Of a stretch of 64,000 bases of DNA, positions 37,059-46,908 are shown one piece after another. Position 1 is the stretch's first letter, and every line of letters begins with the position of its first letter. The DNA is taken from assembly GCA_028753945.1 (NCBI GenBank), contig JAPNXP010000015.1, forward strand, positions 558,001 through 622,000, written 5' to 3'. The DNA comes from Hexactinellida sp. DTS-2022 (lineage: Eukaryota; Porifera; Hexactinellida). The position numbers were made by a program, and so were the translations under genes. The notes beneath the pieces are model-generated. The model did no database searches. It was not told the origin of the DNA and saw only the letters and a program-made list of their open reading frames with translations.

Positions 37059-38725
37059 TCTATCAATAATCCTAATTGATAAATTTGTGTTCTAAATTTA
37101 AATAGTTCTTCCAAGAGTGCTACTTTATAACTCGGCCCCTATCTTGTTATATCCCGTTGTGCAATTGTGTTGACAATTGAATGGTTGATTCGTTTTAATA
37201 ATTAACTAGCCAGTGACCTGTCGCCATAAACACTGCATTTGAATAAGTCGGAAAACGGGAGGGCTGCAACCCCTATTATAGCCTCTTTACGAAGCGAAAG
37301 CAAATGTGTTTATTTTTATTATGCTACGGTTAGATACTTCCCGATATACAATATTTTAATTTATATTTGTCGTTTGGCTCATGGACAACCTGCGCTGCTG
37401 CCTACTCGCATAATATAGCCGCTATTTTCTGATTTATTGCGGGGTATAACTGATGTGTTTATTTGTAAAATGTAGGCCCCTGGAGGGGCGACCACGCATT
37501 TTTAGTTTTGCATTCGTTTTGCCTTGTGGACTTATTAATTGCAGGAGTCGCAAGACTCCGGTTATTATCAATTGGCGATGTGCGAGAGGAGAGTGAACTA
37601 TCTGACTCTGGATTACTTTACATGATTAGTTCGTACTAAGGATCTATTGTATATTATTACACCTCTAGTTACACTTATCTACCCGTCACAACATATAACA
37701 TCATATCCATACGTATACAACTCATAGCAAGGAACATATAAGAACTGTTATAAGAACTGACTTCTTAGGATAATTAATGGATTAATTAGCCAGTAACTTA
37801 TTAATTAAGTAACAGTTTAATTTTTCACCAATAAGTGAGTGTCAAATTACCTCCAACCTCTGATGAGACCTCACTCCGAAGAATGAGGTCACAGCAATTC
37901 CAATAGCTGTTGGCTCTAAGGGAGAGGGGTGAAGTAGGAGGTGCGGCTCACAATATAAATACATTTGTATGTCAATTTATACACGACTTGGGACCCTATC
38001 TAATCCAAATGGTTTGTAATTAAATGCTACCCAGCTAATGTGTCTAGCATGAAGTTGTAATATAAAACCTTGCAAGTTGAAACTGTAGAATACCAACATG
38101 GTCTCTATAATATTGTGCATCATTGCTTTTAAAACCCTACCATCGTTGCCTATTCAGTGGATTAGGAACTATAAATATATTTGGTTCAGTTGATAGATTG
38201 GATGAGCCACGGTTCTGAGGAAACCAAAAAAAACGACTAACCCAAAGTGAGCCTACAGCACATTGGACTGCTGGGGCAGTGTGGTTTTCGGGCTGTGCTG
38301 TCCTGGCAGTGCTCAGAGCCAATTCGACACTCATTCTTTTTGGAGAATTTTATAATTTTACATTCAGCAACTCCAAAAGTAGAATCCGGAAATTTTGTTA
38401 AAATTGCCTACAGGCCTGGTAAAATACATGTTAGTAACTAACCGTACGCGCTTACACTGGTATTAAGTTTTTCGTAGGAATACAGACAGTTCTATACATA
38501 GATTTTCAATTATACACTACTTGACCAAATGTATTTCAGCGCCACCCATATACTATATCTTACTGAAACTTTGGATTAACTTTGAGACCCGAATAGCATA
38601 ATATTGAGCAACTTAGTAACAAGTGATTTAATGCAACAAATGCATGGAAATGCGATACTAATAGAATACAAGTGATAGCGGAGTTAGTAAATACATAGAG
38701 TTTAAATAAGTACGAGTTGTTCAAG
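37059..38725. other. Large intergenic region, NDUFA9 to MNS1
   Basis: This 1.67-kb AT-rich stretch is one of the longest gene-free parts of the window. Short ORFs near 38137-38441 on both strands look random. A self-complementary stretch at 37849-37942 could be a structured RNA. Scattered TATAAGAAC near 37737-37756 recalls MITE family B, and TTCGTACTAAGGATCTATTG near 37630 recalls a family A right end. Confidence 0.45.
37849..37942. other. Self-complementary stretch, possible structured RNA
   Basis: Nested complementarity predicts a closing stem ACCTCC/GGAGGT (37849-37854 with 37937-37942), an inner stem CCTCT/AGAGG, and two hairpins, GACCTCA/TGAGGTC (37867-37890) and ACAGC/GCTGT (37891-37910). 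The multibranch shape is not a tRNA (no B box) and has no hammerhead core GAAA. No homologue is recognised. Confidence 0.25.
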
Positions 38726-40207
38726 TTAAAAGTTCTCATCAGAGAACATGTTCACGCGTCTCCTCTGGAATTCCTCTTTGAACTCCTCCCCTAAGTTCTC
38801 CACATCCTCCTGGTCGCGTAGCACCCCCTTAGGCAGATGCCCCAGCAGCTTAGTGGCGTGCTCCCTTAGCAGCCGCTGTCGCTCCTGCTCCACCACCTGC
38901 TTACGCATCGCCTCCAGCTCCTCCTCCTGTCTCCGCTCGTCCATTTCTCTCTCCTTCTGGAGGACAAACTTCTCTCTCCGCGCCTGCAGCAGTCCGTCCA
39001 CAGCCCGTCTGTGCTCCTGTTGTTTCATGCGCCGCTTCTGCGCATTCATCTGCTCGATGCGGTCGTCTTCCGCGAACTTCTCCATCATCTGTCGCTTGAA
39101 CACCTCCTCCTCCTCGCGCATGGCTGTCTCCTTGCGCTCCTTCAGCTCGAGGTACTCCTGGTGCGCCCCCTGCAGGTCCAGGCGCGCTCTGATCCTCCTC
39201 TCCAGGCCCCGCCTCTCGGCGCCCCGCTCGCGCTCCTCCTGCTCCTCTATGTACAGCTCGTTCCGCACCCTCTCCACCTCGTCCTCCTGGCTGTACTTAT
39301 CCCGCAGGAAGGTGGACAGCGTCTCCTGTCTCAGAACCTTTGCCTCCTCCTGCTTCCGCTTCTCCGTCTGTCGCTCCACTTCTCGCTCCTGCTGCTTGTT
39401 AGCGAAGTTAAGAATCCGCTTGTTTTCCTCCGCCATCACTTGCTCCTCGCGAATCCGCCACTCCTGGCGCTGCTCCAGGAACTCTTTGATGTATCCCTGC
39501 GTCGCTTTCTGTTTCTCGAATCGGGCCCTTAGGGCCTGTTCGTCCTCTTCGTAGATTTTCCGGATAATCTCGTCGATCATCAGTTTTTCTCTCAGAAACT
39601 CTTCGTAGGCCTCTTTCTTCTTCAGCTCCTGCTCCTCCAGCTGTTTCTCGAGGGTCCCCTGGTACTCCACCATCTCGTTCTTGCGCTTGTCCAGCTCTGC
39701 GGCCTCGATCTCCGCGGCATTCTGCCACTCCTCCTGCAGCTTGTGTGCTGTCTCCATCTCTTTGCTCCTGAGCTCCAACTTCTCCGCTTCTTTCTCCGCT
39801 ATTTGGGCTGCTCTCTCCCTGTTGAGATATCCCAGCTTCAGCTTAGCCTCCAGCTCGCGGATCTCGTGGCTGTTCTCCCGTATCTGCTGCCGCACGCGCT
39901 CCTGGCGATGGGACTCCACCTTTACCTTCTCCATCTCATGTGCCAGGTGTTCTTCCTGTGCGGCCTGTTGCTCGCCTAGGACGCGCATGCCCTCCGCCTG
40001 GAGAATGCGGGTCTCCATCTCCCGCTCGCGCTCCTCCTCCTCCACGCGACGCAGGTACCGCTTCGTGTCAATGCGCTTCTCGATGTCTGCGGTAGTTCTG
40101 ATCAGCTGATCCTTCTCCAGCGCCTGCATTCGCTCCTGTCGCACGTAGTCCTGTCTCCGCTGCTCGTCCCGCGCCCGCTGCTCGGTCAGGTAGCTGTGAC
40201 GTATCAT
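38726..40207 (-). CDS. MNS1: Meiosis-specific nuclear structural protein 1 (ciliary MNS1)
   Basis: The 493-residue protein (human 495) is almost entirely charged alpha-helix of the trichohyalin-plectin homology type. Family blocks include RQQIRENSHEIRELEAKLK, NRERAAQIAEKEAEKL, EKLMIDEIIRKIYEEDE, KFAEDDRIEQMNAQKRRMKQ, EHRRAV and the tail HATKLLGHLPKGVL...LGEEF. MNS1 is a microtubule inner protein of motile cilia that helps dock outer dynein arms and pairs with CFAP53. The start at 40207 gives a slightly different N-terminus from vertebrates, so a short upstream exon is possible. It lies 116 bp downstream of KAT6 on the same strand. It is the second cilium-associated gene in the window after SPAG8. 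Confidence 0.93.
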   Translation of the reverse strand: MIRHSYLTEQRARDEQRRQDYVRQERMQALEKDQLIRTTADIEKRIDTKRYLRRVEEEEREREMETRILQAEGMRVLGEQQAAQEEHLAHEMEKVKVESHRQERVRQQIRENSHEIRELEAKLKLGYLNRERAAQIAEKEAEKLELRSKEMETAHKLQEEWQNAAEIEAAELDKRKNEMVEYQGTLEKQLEEQELKKKEAYEEFLREKLMIDEIIRKIYEEDEQALRARFEKQKATQGYIKEFLEQRQEWRIREEQVMAEENKRILNFANKQQEREVERQTEKRKQEEAKVLRQETLSTFLRDKYSQEDEVERVRNELYIEEQEERERGAERRGLERRIRARLDLQGAHQEYLELKERKETAMREEEEVFKRQMMEKFAEDDRIEQMNAQKRRMKQQEHRRAVDGLLQARREKFVLQKEREMDERRQEEELEAMRKQVVEQERQRLLREHATKLLGHLPKGVLRDQEDVENLGEEFKEEFQRRRVNMFSDENF

Positions 40208-40323
40208 ATCTCTAACAAGGTGTAATTCTGGTTAATCGTCCTACTTATTATAATTGTAGTAATGAAGATTTTCGAATGATCAATCGCCTAGATCTTACAG
40301 GGCACATTAGAATAAAATTAGTG

Positions 40324-43300
40324 TCAGCTGTCAGGGGAGATTAGCATCTTCTCTTCGAACCTGGCCAGGGCATCCTCGACCAGCTGATCGGGGGGCATGC
40401 CGGGGGTCTCCTCTCCCTTGGCGTCGGGAGGCCCCTCTGAGGACTGGTTCGACGCGGATTGGGACAGCTGGGAGAAGTGTCTGTGCGTGGACAATATCCC
40501 TGGTGTGAACACGTCGTCGTTGTACTCCTCTGTGTTGTCGCTAGACTCGGGCGGGCGGGCGGGGGCTGCTGGCTCCTCCACGGACTGGCTACACTCTCGG
40601 GTATCAGGCTCTGTCTCAGTGGTGCCGTCGCAAATACTCATTCTCCGGGAGTTCTGCAGCTCGTCCTTCATGTCCAGGAGCGGGTCAGAGCACGAGCGAG
40701 GCAGGTTTGGGAAGTTGAAGTGCTCCGCTACGAAACTACCCTTGCTGTCGGTCTCTTCCTTCGCCCCTGGCGTCGCTTGGTTCTTAGACTCGCTCGAGAC
40801 AGGCGAGTCGGAGCTGTTAGTATTCGCACTCGTGTTACAAGCGGCAGAGGTGTTGGTAGCAGGCTTGCGGCACTGAATGGGCGTGGAGTGGCAGGGGGAC
40901 TCGTCTAGCAGGTTCCGCATGAGCTTACTGGACTTCTTAGGCAGCTTAACAGACCCGTCGTAATGTATCAGTTTGAAGGCGGACTTCTTGAGACTGGTCA
41001 GCACCAGTCTCCGCCGCCTCTTGCGCCGGGGCCGCTTCCCGGGCGGCTTGTGTGGCAACATGTGCAGCTCCTGGTGGGCGGAGGGACTGTAGCCGTACAT
41101 GGAGTTAACGCTCTCGTCAAACGGGTTAGAGGTGTCTGTCTGCGAGCATTCCACTATGGAGTGTCTGTTGCTGAGATGCCGCTTGGACTGTAGTACACTT
41201 GGTGTGGGCACCCAGTGTAAGGCCGTGGTGTCCAAAGCGTTAGTTTGCTTAGACAGCTTGGCTTGGTGCTCCTGGGTCTGCTGGCTCGAGAAGGAGAATA
41301 TCAGGTCCTTCTTGTTGCTCTCGTTTGTTCTAAGCTTAATCCAATCCATGGTCTCTAGCGTATCGGCCAGATCGAAGGGGTCGATACTGGTGGCCTCGCT
41401 CAGACTCTGCAGACACAGCTCGCTCTTGTCGCCAATATCAGTGACGTAGTCGAGAATAGCAGACTTCCAGAAGCTGATATAGGCCACTCTCCCCAGGAGA
41501 GACAGCGGCTTCTCTGGAGTCCCGATGCGCTGCTCTCTCATGGAGAGGAGGTACGAGAACTGAATCAGGAACTTCCCATAGCCCTGCTTCTGGTAGGCCG
41601 GCAGGGTCATTATGCAGGAGAGATTGAACTTCTGCTGGTACTTCTCCTTGCTGAAGTATCCTATTATGTGGCAGCCGAACTCGTCGTTCTTGGTGAGCAC
41701 GTAGAATATGAACGGCTCCACATCGTAGTAGAGTGTCTTGTGGTCTAAGAACAGTTTCCCGAGCAGGCATAGGTTCTGACAGTATATTGTATTGGATTTC
41801 CCGTCGATTTCGAAAACGGATTGATTTGCTTTCCTGTATATCTCCCTCGCGGGCGGGTTGGTGAGTGTGCACTTGGTTTTGTGTCTTAGCAGCACTTCGT
41901 ATGACTTCATGTACTTGAGACAGAATTCGCATATGTATAGGATCGGGAGCAGCGCGTACTCCTGGGGGTACACAGAACTGTACCAGGTGTCTATCTCGTA
42001 CTGTCCCAGGTGTATCTTGGGAGGCAGACACTTTGGGCTGTTTATAATAGAGCTCTGGTTGGGCGTGACGCGAATACCGGACAGGTCCCTGGCCCGGTAG
42101 AAGAGGTCTGCCTCCTCCACGGGCACCCCCTCCACCAGGAGACTGGGGAGGGGCGCGGGCGAGCTGAACTGCTTGGGGGTCTTCTTCTTCTTGACGGGCA
42201 GTTTGGTAGTCCCGGAGGAGAGGGAGGGGGGGCGGCTCTTCTTGGGCGCGGGTGACACGAGCCAGTCGGCCGGCAGGAGACGGGACTTGTCTCGGAGGGA
42301 GCGGGTCCTCTTGGTGCCCGCGGTCCGCTCGAGCTTAACTGGCGTCTGCGGAGATTTGGGGAGGGTCTTCTCTGCCCGGATAATGGCTGCTACCTCCCGC
42401 TTGGACTTGGGGATGAGGGCGTGTCCGAGGGAGAGGGGCTTGTCCAGGTCGCTGGCGGGCGGCGGGACCGGCTCGCAGACGTGGCAGAACCACTTTCCTC
42501 GCGGCATGTCGAACAGCGGCGGCTCCAGACAGTCCATGTGGTAGCCCTTGTCGCAGGCGTCGCATATGAGCAGCTTGTTGCTCGTGGAGGCGGCCTTGTC
42601 CCTAACAGAGCAGAGCACGCACATCTTACAGTCGAGACACTCCCACTCCTCGCAACGGATCTTTATGACCAGTTTCTGACTGTACTTGAGACAGCTGGGA
42701 TGTCCGCTGTTGCCGCAGAGGTGGCAGGAGAGCAGCTGCTCGCTTTGGTGCTGCTTGTTGTCCTCAGCTGTGCACAGACAGAACGAACAGAGCTGGTTCG
42801 GCTTGACGGGGCCCCGGGAGTACAGCTTGAACTTCTTGCTCGGAAACCGGTATCTGTATGGCTTCACCTGTCCGCGTATTAGTCTGCCCTGTTTCACACA
42901 CCGTTCCAGGGTGCTGCTAATGGCGCTCAGCAGAAGCGGGGTTCTCAATAGAGAGTATTTACTCAGAGTTTTCTGTGTGATTTCATCCACGGTGTAATTC
43001 TCCGCTGTGTCTCCCTCTCTCAGTTCTATCAGAGACCGCCTCACGAGGAATGACAGGTCGCTGCTGGTTATACCCAGCTTGTCCCTGGGCAGAGACCCCC
43101 GCTCCAAATAGAAGAAGTCCCCGCGCGAGTAAATCCGAAGCACTGAGCCTATCTCTATCGCCTCGCCTATAAGCGGGTCCAACTTATCTATGGGCACCCC
43201 CAGACGCGTGTGGAGGATATACTTTATTGTTCCCTCGGGGATGCGGACCCCCTGGAGCACCCTGGCCCCCAGACGCCGGCCCAGTCTGATCGCCTCTTTC

Positions 43301-43380
43301 ACGAGAGAGACCGGGAGGGAGGGACCCGGGTCGCGAGTATCGACAGTAATGTCAGGGTTCTTCTTGCGTTTTTCAGCCAT
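40324..43380 (-). CDS. KAT6: MYST histone acetyltransferase KAT6 (MOZ/MORF)
   Basis: From ATG 43380 the protein is 1018 residues in one exon; the GTG at 43383 is in frame but unlikely. Residues about 15-185 fit two winged-helix modules. Tandem PHD fingers follow (about 198-305: CSFCLCTAEDN...CGNSGHPSCLK...CDACDKGYHMDCLEPP). The MYST domain (about 465-740) has the C2HC finger (CEFCLKYMKS), LCLLGKLFLDHKTLYYDVEPF, the acetyl-CoA loop QKQGYGKFLIQFSYLLS and the catalytic-Glu segment TPEKPLSLLGR. KAT6 acetylates H3K23/K14 in the BRPF-ING5-EAF6 complex. Human KAT6A has about 2000 residues; the long acidic and Ser/Met-rich C-terminal half is replaced here by a short Ser/Pro tail. A 70-bp MITE lies 41 bp upstream of the start. 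Confidence 0.95.
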   Translation of the reverse strand: MAEKRKKNPDITVDTRDPGPSLPVSLVKEAIRLGRRLGARVLQGVRIPEGTIKYILHTRLGVPIDKLDPLIGEAIEIGSVLRIYSRGDFFYLERGSLPRDKLGITSSDLSFLVRRSLIELREGDTAENYTVDEITQKTLSKYSLLRTPLLLSAISSTLERCVKQGRLIRGQVKPYRYRFPSKKFKLYSRGPVKPNQLCSFCLCTAEDNKQHQSEQLLSCHLCGNSGHPSCLKYSQKLVIKIRCEEWECLDCKMCVLCSVRDKAASTSNKLLICDACDKGYHMDCLEPPLFDMPRGKWFCHVCEPVPPPASDLDKPLSLGHALIPKSKREVAAIIRAEKTLPKSPQTPVKLERTAGTKRTRSLRDKSRLLPADWLVSPAPKKSRPPSLSSGTTKLPVKKKKTPKQFSSPAPLPSLLVEGVPVEEADLFYRARDLSGIRVTPNQSSIINSPKCLPPKIHLGQYEIDTWYSSVYPQEYALLPILYICEFCLKYMKSYEVLLRHKTKCTLTNPPAREIYRKANQSVFEIDGKSNTIYCQNLCLLGKLFLDHKTLYYDVEPFIFYVLTKNDEFGCHIIGYFSKEKYQQKFNLSCIMTLPAYQKQGYGKFLIQFSYLLSMREQRIGTPEKPLSLLGRVAYISFWKSAILDYVTDIGDKSELCLQSLSEATSIDPFDLADTLETMDWIKLRTNESNKKDLIFSFSSQQTQEHQAKLSKQTNALDTTALHWVPTPSVLQSKRHLSNRHSIVECSQTDTSNPFDESVNSMYGYSPSAHQELHMLPHKPPGKRPRRKRRRRLVLTSLKKSAFKLIHYDGSVKLPKKSSKLMRNLLDESPCHSTPIQCRKPATNTSAACNTSANTNSSDSPVSSESKNQATPGAKEETDSKGSFVAEHFNFPNLPRSCSDPLLDMKDELQNSRRMSICDGTTETEPDTRECSQSVEEPAAPARPPESSDNTEEYNDDVFTPGILSTHRHFSQLSQSASNQSSEGPPDAKGEETPGMPPDQLVEDALARFEEKMLISPDS

Positions 43381-43420
43381 CACTACCGTTTGTAGTAAAG
43401 GAATCGTATAAATACTTATA

Positions 43421-43490
43421 CAGTACTAGTAATTCAAAATTATTAGACTCGGTTGTTCTTTCTGTCCGGATTGTATTCACAAGTCTACTG
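43421..43490. mobile_element. Short TA-flanked MITE remnant upstream of KAT6
   Basis: A 70-bp stretch starts CAGTACTAGTAATTC, ends GTATTCACAAGTCTACTG and has TA on both sides. The right end and internal TCCGGA resemble family A; the left end is eroded. It lies between the KAT6 start codon and the end of the TRPV-like gene. Confidence 0.5.
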
Positions 43491-43600
43491 TATATTTATG
43501 GAATAATAGGTTTTCATAAAATCTCAGAAAATAGAATATCGATAATAAAATATACGTAAACTAATACACAAGTATAGTTCGACAAGAGATCGGTTTGCAG

Positions 43601-45964
43601 TCACTGCAGCTGTAGGAAAGTGCGAATCTGGATAATGCCCTCGGTCACCTTATTCGCCTCCGTCATCTGGTTAATGACGCGGGAGCGCTGCTTAAGTCGC
43701 GGCACCTCCACGTTATCCATCTGTGAGGCCTGGTTCCGCAGAACCTGCACTATGAGACGCTCGTGGTCCGTGAGCATAGCCTTTATTTCCTCCAGCACTG
43801 CGAACTGACTCGTCGCCTCTGCCTGCAGTTTCTCCACGTTCTTACCGAGGCTATTGAGAGGCGGGGCCTCCCACTTGTCCAGGATGCTCTTGGGGTTCTT
43901 TATAACCTCAAGCGGCTTGAAGTGCTTGGACCGGAAGTCGCGCAGACAGATCGCCAGCAGAGAGTTGTGCTCTATGCGAGCCAGGATCCAGGCGCGGTTC
44001 TTGTAGAGCTTCCTCTGCGCGTCGCTCCACACGTTCTGGTAGGTGTCGCTCATCTGGGCGATTATCAGATTAAGAAACACGACAATAACGAAGAATAGGA
44101 ATATTAGATGCAGCGAGAGGCTCAGCCAGCCGAACCCGCAGGTGCTGCAAGGCTGATAGTAGTTCTCGAAAACGGGGCCTGATTCCACCATAACTCTGAG
44201 ACCGTTAAACAGCACAAACCACCACTCACCTACCTGGTATGTCTGCTCCTGACAACGGATCTGTTTCAAGGAATTCGTACTGTTACCATAGGGACAGGAC
44301 ACGTATTCAGACCGAGCCGCATCAACCACCCCCTCGAATTTAAGCGCTAGATAAGTAGCCCCCGAGAACCCGAACAGGAACATCATGAATATGATAGAGA
44401 ACGGGACTATATCGTACCTAAGAATGCTGGCTATAATCTCGACATACGCCCCAGTGGTTCTAAGCACCACAGCGAACTTGTATCCACGCATTACATTCAG
44501 GAGATAAGCGATGGACGCAAAGAACCACTGTGCATTCTCCGTGTAAGGATTCTGTGAGAACCTGAGTGGGATAATGAGGAGCGAGCAGAATATCGCGCCT
44601 AGGTCCAGGTAGTTGTACCAGTCCAGTAGATACCGCAGTCTGTGTCGGTACATCTGAAACACCTCGGAAGCCAGGTTCCAGAGCGTGAAGCAGAAATATA
44701 TAATCTCACACACCAGCCTAATCACGTTACTAGCGGTTACCTGCGGATAGAAATAATGCTTGGGGTTATCCTCCCGAGCCGCCATTATGAATGCTAGCGA
44801 CATGACCAGTATGTGCAGCAGATACGATAGGCACTGTAGGAGGAACCTAACTCTACCGAACTTCTTCCATTTGTAGCGCAGCAGGAGTCTCACTGTGTCG
44901 TGGTACACCACTTCCTCGTAACCGGAGCGGGATATGATATGCAGACAGGACTTGGAATGTCTGTTGAAGTTCTGCTGTCTCGGCTGGAACCCCTTGTTGT
45001 CTGCCTCCAGGATTCCGTAGTACAAATGGTACGTGCTGTCCGTCTGCTGGTCGAGCACCTTCATGGTGTCGAGAACCGCGAGAATGGTTTCGCGAAACTC
45101 TCCCACTTGTTCCAGCATGTTGTGGAAAGACAGGCGACTCGGCTTCTCTCCGGAAGCCGTGAATAATCGCCTCACTTCGTAGTCGGGCATAGCTGCGACG
45201 AGGTAGGCAGCGATTGAGTCGTGTCTGTGCGATACGGCCAGCTCAAAGGGGGTGTCACCATCTCGGTTCTTAGGATAGACCAGCGCCATTATTTCCACCA
45301 GTTTCTTTGCTATGGACACGAAGCCCTTCTTTGCCACCAGATGTAGGGGCGTGTTCAGGTCGGGGTCACACGTGAAAGGAGACGCCCCCTTAGCCAGGAG
45401 AGACATGGCAAACAGGTTGATAGTATTCTCACTGAAAGTGCTGTTGAGGATATCTATCAGAGCCGAGTTTACGGACCCAGAAGTAGTTATGTATCTGTCT
45501 GTGTACACCTCGATAATTGCGTCGGTGCGGTTCAAGTTCTTATCAGAGCTTTTCTTGCAAACTTCCATGTGGAACTCGTCCGTCTCGTCCTGGACTGACA
45601 TTTCTATGCGAACCTCCAGGGGCGACCGTTGGGGCCCGGAGTCGCTCTCCTGCAGAATCGAGAGAACCTCTTTGTCCGTCAACTCCTCGTTGCGAGTCTC
45701 TAAACTGGTCTTGCTGTCTGCAAACATCTTTGAGATATTCCGCTTGAACATGTTGCCCCACTTCTTGCTCACGGACAGCCCAAATGATCTGGTGTGTGCT
45801 GAGTGCTCGGAGGGCGAGTAGGTCGGGTGAGAGGGGGAAAAGTCGTAGAGCTCCTCTGGCTTGCCGTCCGACCCTGTGTCAGTAGCCGTAGGCGCCACGT
45901 GGATAGCGGGGGTTGGTGCAGGGGCTACTCTAGCTCCCTGAGGGGGGTAGGAGGGAAGCTCCAT
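43601..45964 (-). CDS. TRPV-like ankyrin-repeat TRP cation channel
   Basis: The 787-residue single-exon protein has a Pro-rich N-terminus. An ankyrin region follows (clear repeats at NTPLHLVAKKGFVSIAKKLV and DGDTPFELAVSHRHDSIAAYL). A linker KWKKFGRVRFLL leads into six membrane segments from about 375 to 650. The pore segment is LFNGLRVMVESGPV, followed by S6 LFFVIVVFLNLIIAQMSDTY and a TRP-box-like helix. The C-terminus has a coiled coil. TRPV-type channels are non-selective or Ca2+-permeable sensory channels. The VESGP pore does not match the G(M/L)GD filter of vertebrate TRPV1-4, so this is a divergent branch (TRPVL-like) and its selectivity cannot be inferred. TRPA is less likely because there are too few ankyrin repeats. 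Confidence 0.8.
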   Translation of the reverse strand: MELPSYPPQGARVAPAPTPAIHVAPTATDTGSDGKPEELYDFSPSHPTYSPSEHSAHTRSFGLSVSKKWGNMFKRNISKMFADSKTSLETRNEELTDKEVLSILQESDSGPQRSPLEVRIEMSVQDETDEFHMEVCKKSSDKNLNRTDAIIEVYTDRYITTSGSVNSALIDILNSTFSENTINLFAMSLLAKGASPFTCDPDLNTPLHLVAKKGFVSIAKKLVEIMALVYPKNRDGDTPFELAVSHRHDSIAAYLVAAMPDYEVRRLFTASGEKPSRLSFHNMLEQVGEFRETILAVLDTMKVLDQQTDSTYHLYYGILEADNKGFQPRQQNFNRHSKSCLHIISRSGYEEVVYHDTVRLLLRYKWKKFGRVRFLLQCLSYLLHILVMSLAFIMAAREDNPKHYFYPQVTASNVIRLVCEIIYFCFTLWNLASEVFQMYRHRLRYLLDWYNYLDLGAIFCSLLIIPLRFSQNPYTENAQWFFASIAYLLNVMRGYKFAVVLRTTGAYVEIIASILRYDIVPFSIIFMMFLFGFSGATYLALKFEGVVDAARSEYVSCPYGNSTNSLKQIRCQEQTYQVGEWWFVLFNGLRVMVESGPVFENYYQPCSTCGFGWLSLSLHLIFLFFVIVVFLNLIIAQMSDTYQNVWSDAQRKLYKNRAWILARIEHNSLLAICLRDFRSKHFKPLEVIKNPKSILDKWEAPPLNSLGKNVEKLQAEATSQFAVLEEIKAMLTDHERLIVQVLRNQASQMDNVEVPRLKQRSRVINQMTEANKVTEGIIQIRTFLQLQ

Positions 45965-46048
45965 TCAACTGATACTACCTATAGATGGAAGGTTATAATT
46001 AGTTGCCCACGGTGTTTTATGAATTAATATTTGAGGTACCGTATTTTT

Positions 46049-46108
46049 CACAGCATGCTTGTTTTATAGCATACTTTTACAGCATGCTCAATGTTTGCTC
46101 ATGCTGTG
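46049..46108. repeat. Short inverted repeat with two AGCATGCT palindromes
   Basis: CACAGCATG at 46049-46057 pairs with CATGCTGTG at 46100-46108. The 8-bp palindrome AGCATGCT occurs twice inside. It lies 85 bp upstream of the TRPV-like start codon, where a regulatory role is possible but unproven. Confidence 0.4.
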
Positions 46109-46565
46109 ATTAAAAACCATTAATTTAGGGAAGTGCGGTGATTTTCGATTAGGTATAGTAATTATAAATGTGTACTGAGTTTAGTTATTGTCCGCAGATA
46201 CTGCCAGGAACCGACAGAGCTCTGGAAGTGGTTTAGCGCAGCGCTAGAGGGAGGTACATTTATAGTAGCGTCCTCATTCTACCAGAGCGCCTCAAAATAC
46301 CACAGCAGGGGCGGCGCAAGCGGTCAGGCCGGCGAGGCCAATAGCCTTACGACTCTTACGTCACTAGTTGGCTGGTCATGGCCTGATCACTTTATAACTG
46401 TTTCCGCCGGCCCTTGTACAGTATACTTTGTAATAGCATATCCATGGTTTATATAGTGTATCATACAGCGCCTCAATATACGATAGTGCCTCAAATAGTA
46501 CGATACTACAACAGTCCCATTGCCTCGTGTATTGAAATGCTAATGCTACTCATTATAGTGGATGT

Positions 46566-46690
46566 AGGTTATAAGAACATCGTCGGGAACTACATATAAT
46601 GTTCTTATAACCGGTGTAAATTATATAGGGTACATCTGGTATCGTTTTCCATTAGAATGTTCTTATAACCGACTTGTTCTTATAACCGGT
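46566..46690. mobile_element. MITE family B-like repeats
   Basis: GGTTATAAGAACA at the left and at least three inverted copies (TGTTCTTATAACCG) to the right match the family B element in GHITM intron 1. Clear CAGT/ACTG ends are not seen. Confidence 0.5.
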
Positions 46691-46908
46691 GTAATAACTC
46701 ATTCAAATTTGGCTATTTTTAGACAATTTCCGCAATTTTTATTTTTCGTTAAATGTTTCCACGATTGTTTGGTTCAACCAGACAGACAAACAGACACGTT
46801 GAGTTTAGTAATATAGAATATTACATAGCCGTAGACTTGGGGGCCCCCCCAAACTAAAAATGTTGTCTACGCCCCTGTATTAAGTATTACGTATACGATA
46901 TCCCTAGC

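Larger units (their letters stand above)
45965..46908. other. Intergenic, TRPV-like gene to MRPL49
   Basis: This 944-bp region between divergent genes has no ORF I can support. It contains an inverted repeat at 46049-46108, a family B-like MITE at 46566-46690, and CAGGGGCG/CGCCCCTG sequences at 46305 and 46869 that may be the ends of an older DNA transposon. Confidence 0.45.

Noticed and set aside
37849..37942. Hammerhead ribozyme or tRNA
   Set aside because: CTGATGAG is present, but the GAAA core does not follow the second stem; there is no tRNA B box on either strand.
38137..38441. Two overlapping short ORFs in the NDUFA9-MNS1 spacer
   Set aside because: About 65 codons each, low complexity, no domain, on opposite strands of the same stretch.
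38748..39554. Plus-strand Ser/Arg-rich ORF opposite MNS1
   Set aside because: Antisense of the Glu/Arg/Gln-rich MNS1 coiled coil; the composition is fully explained by the complement.
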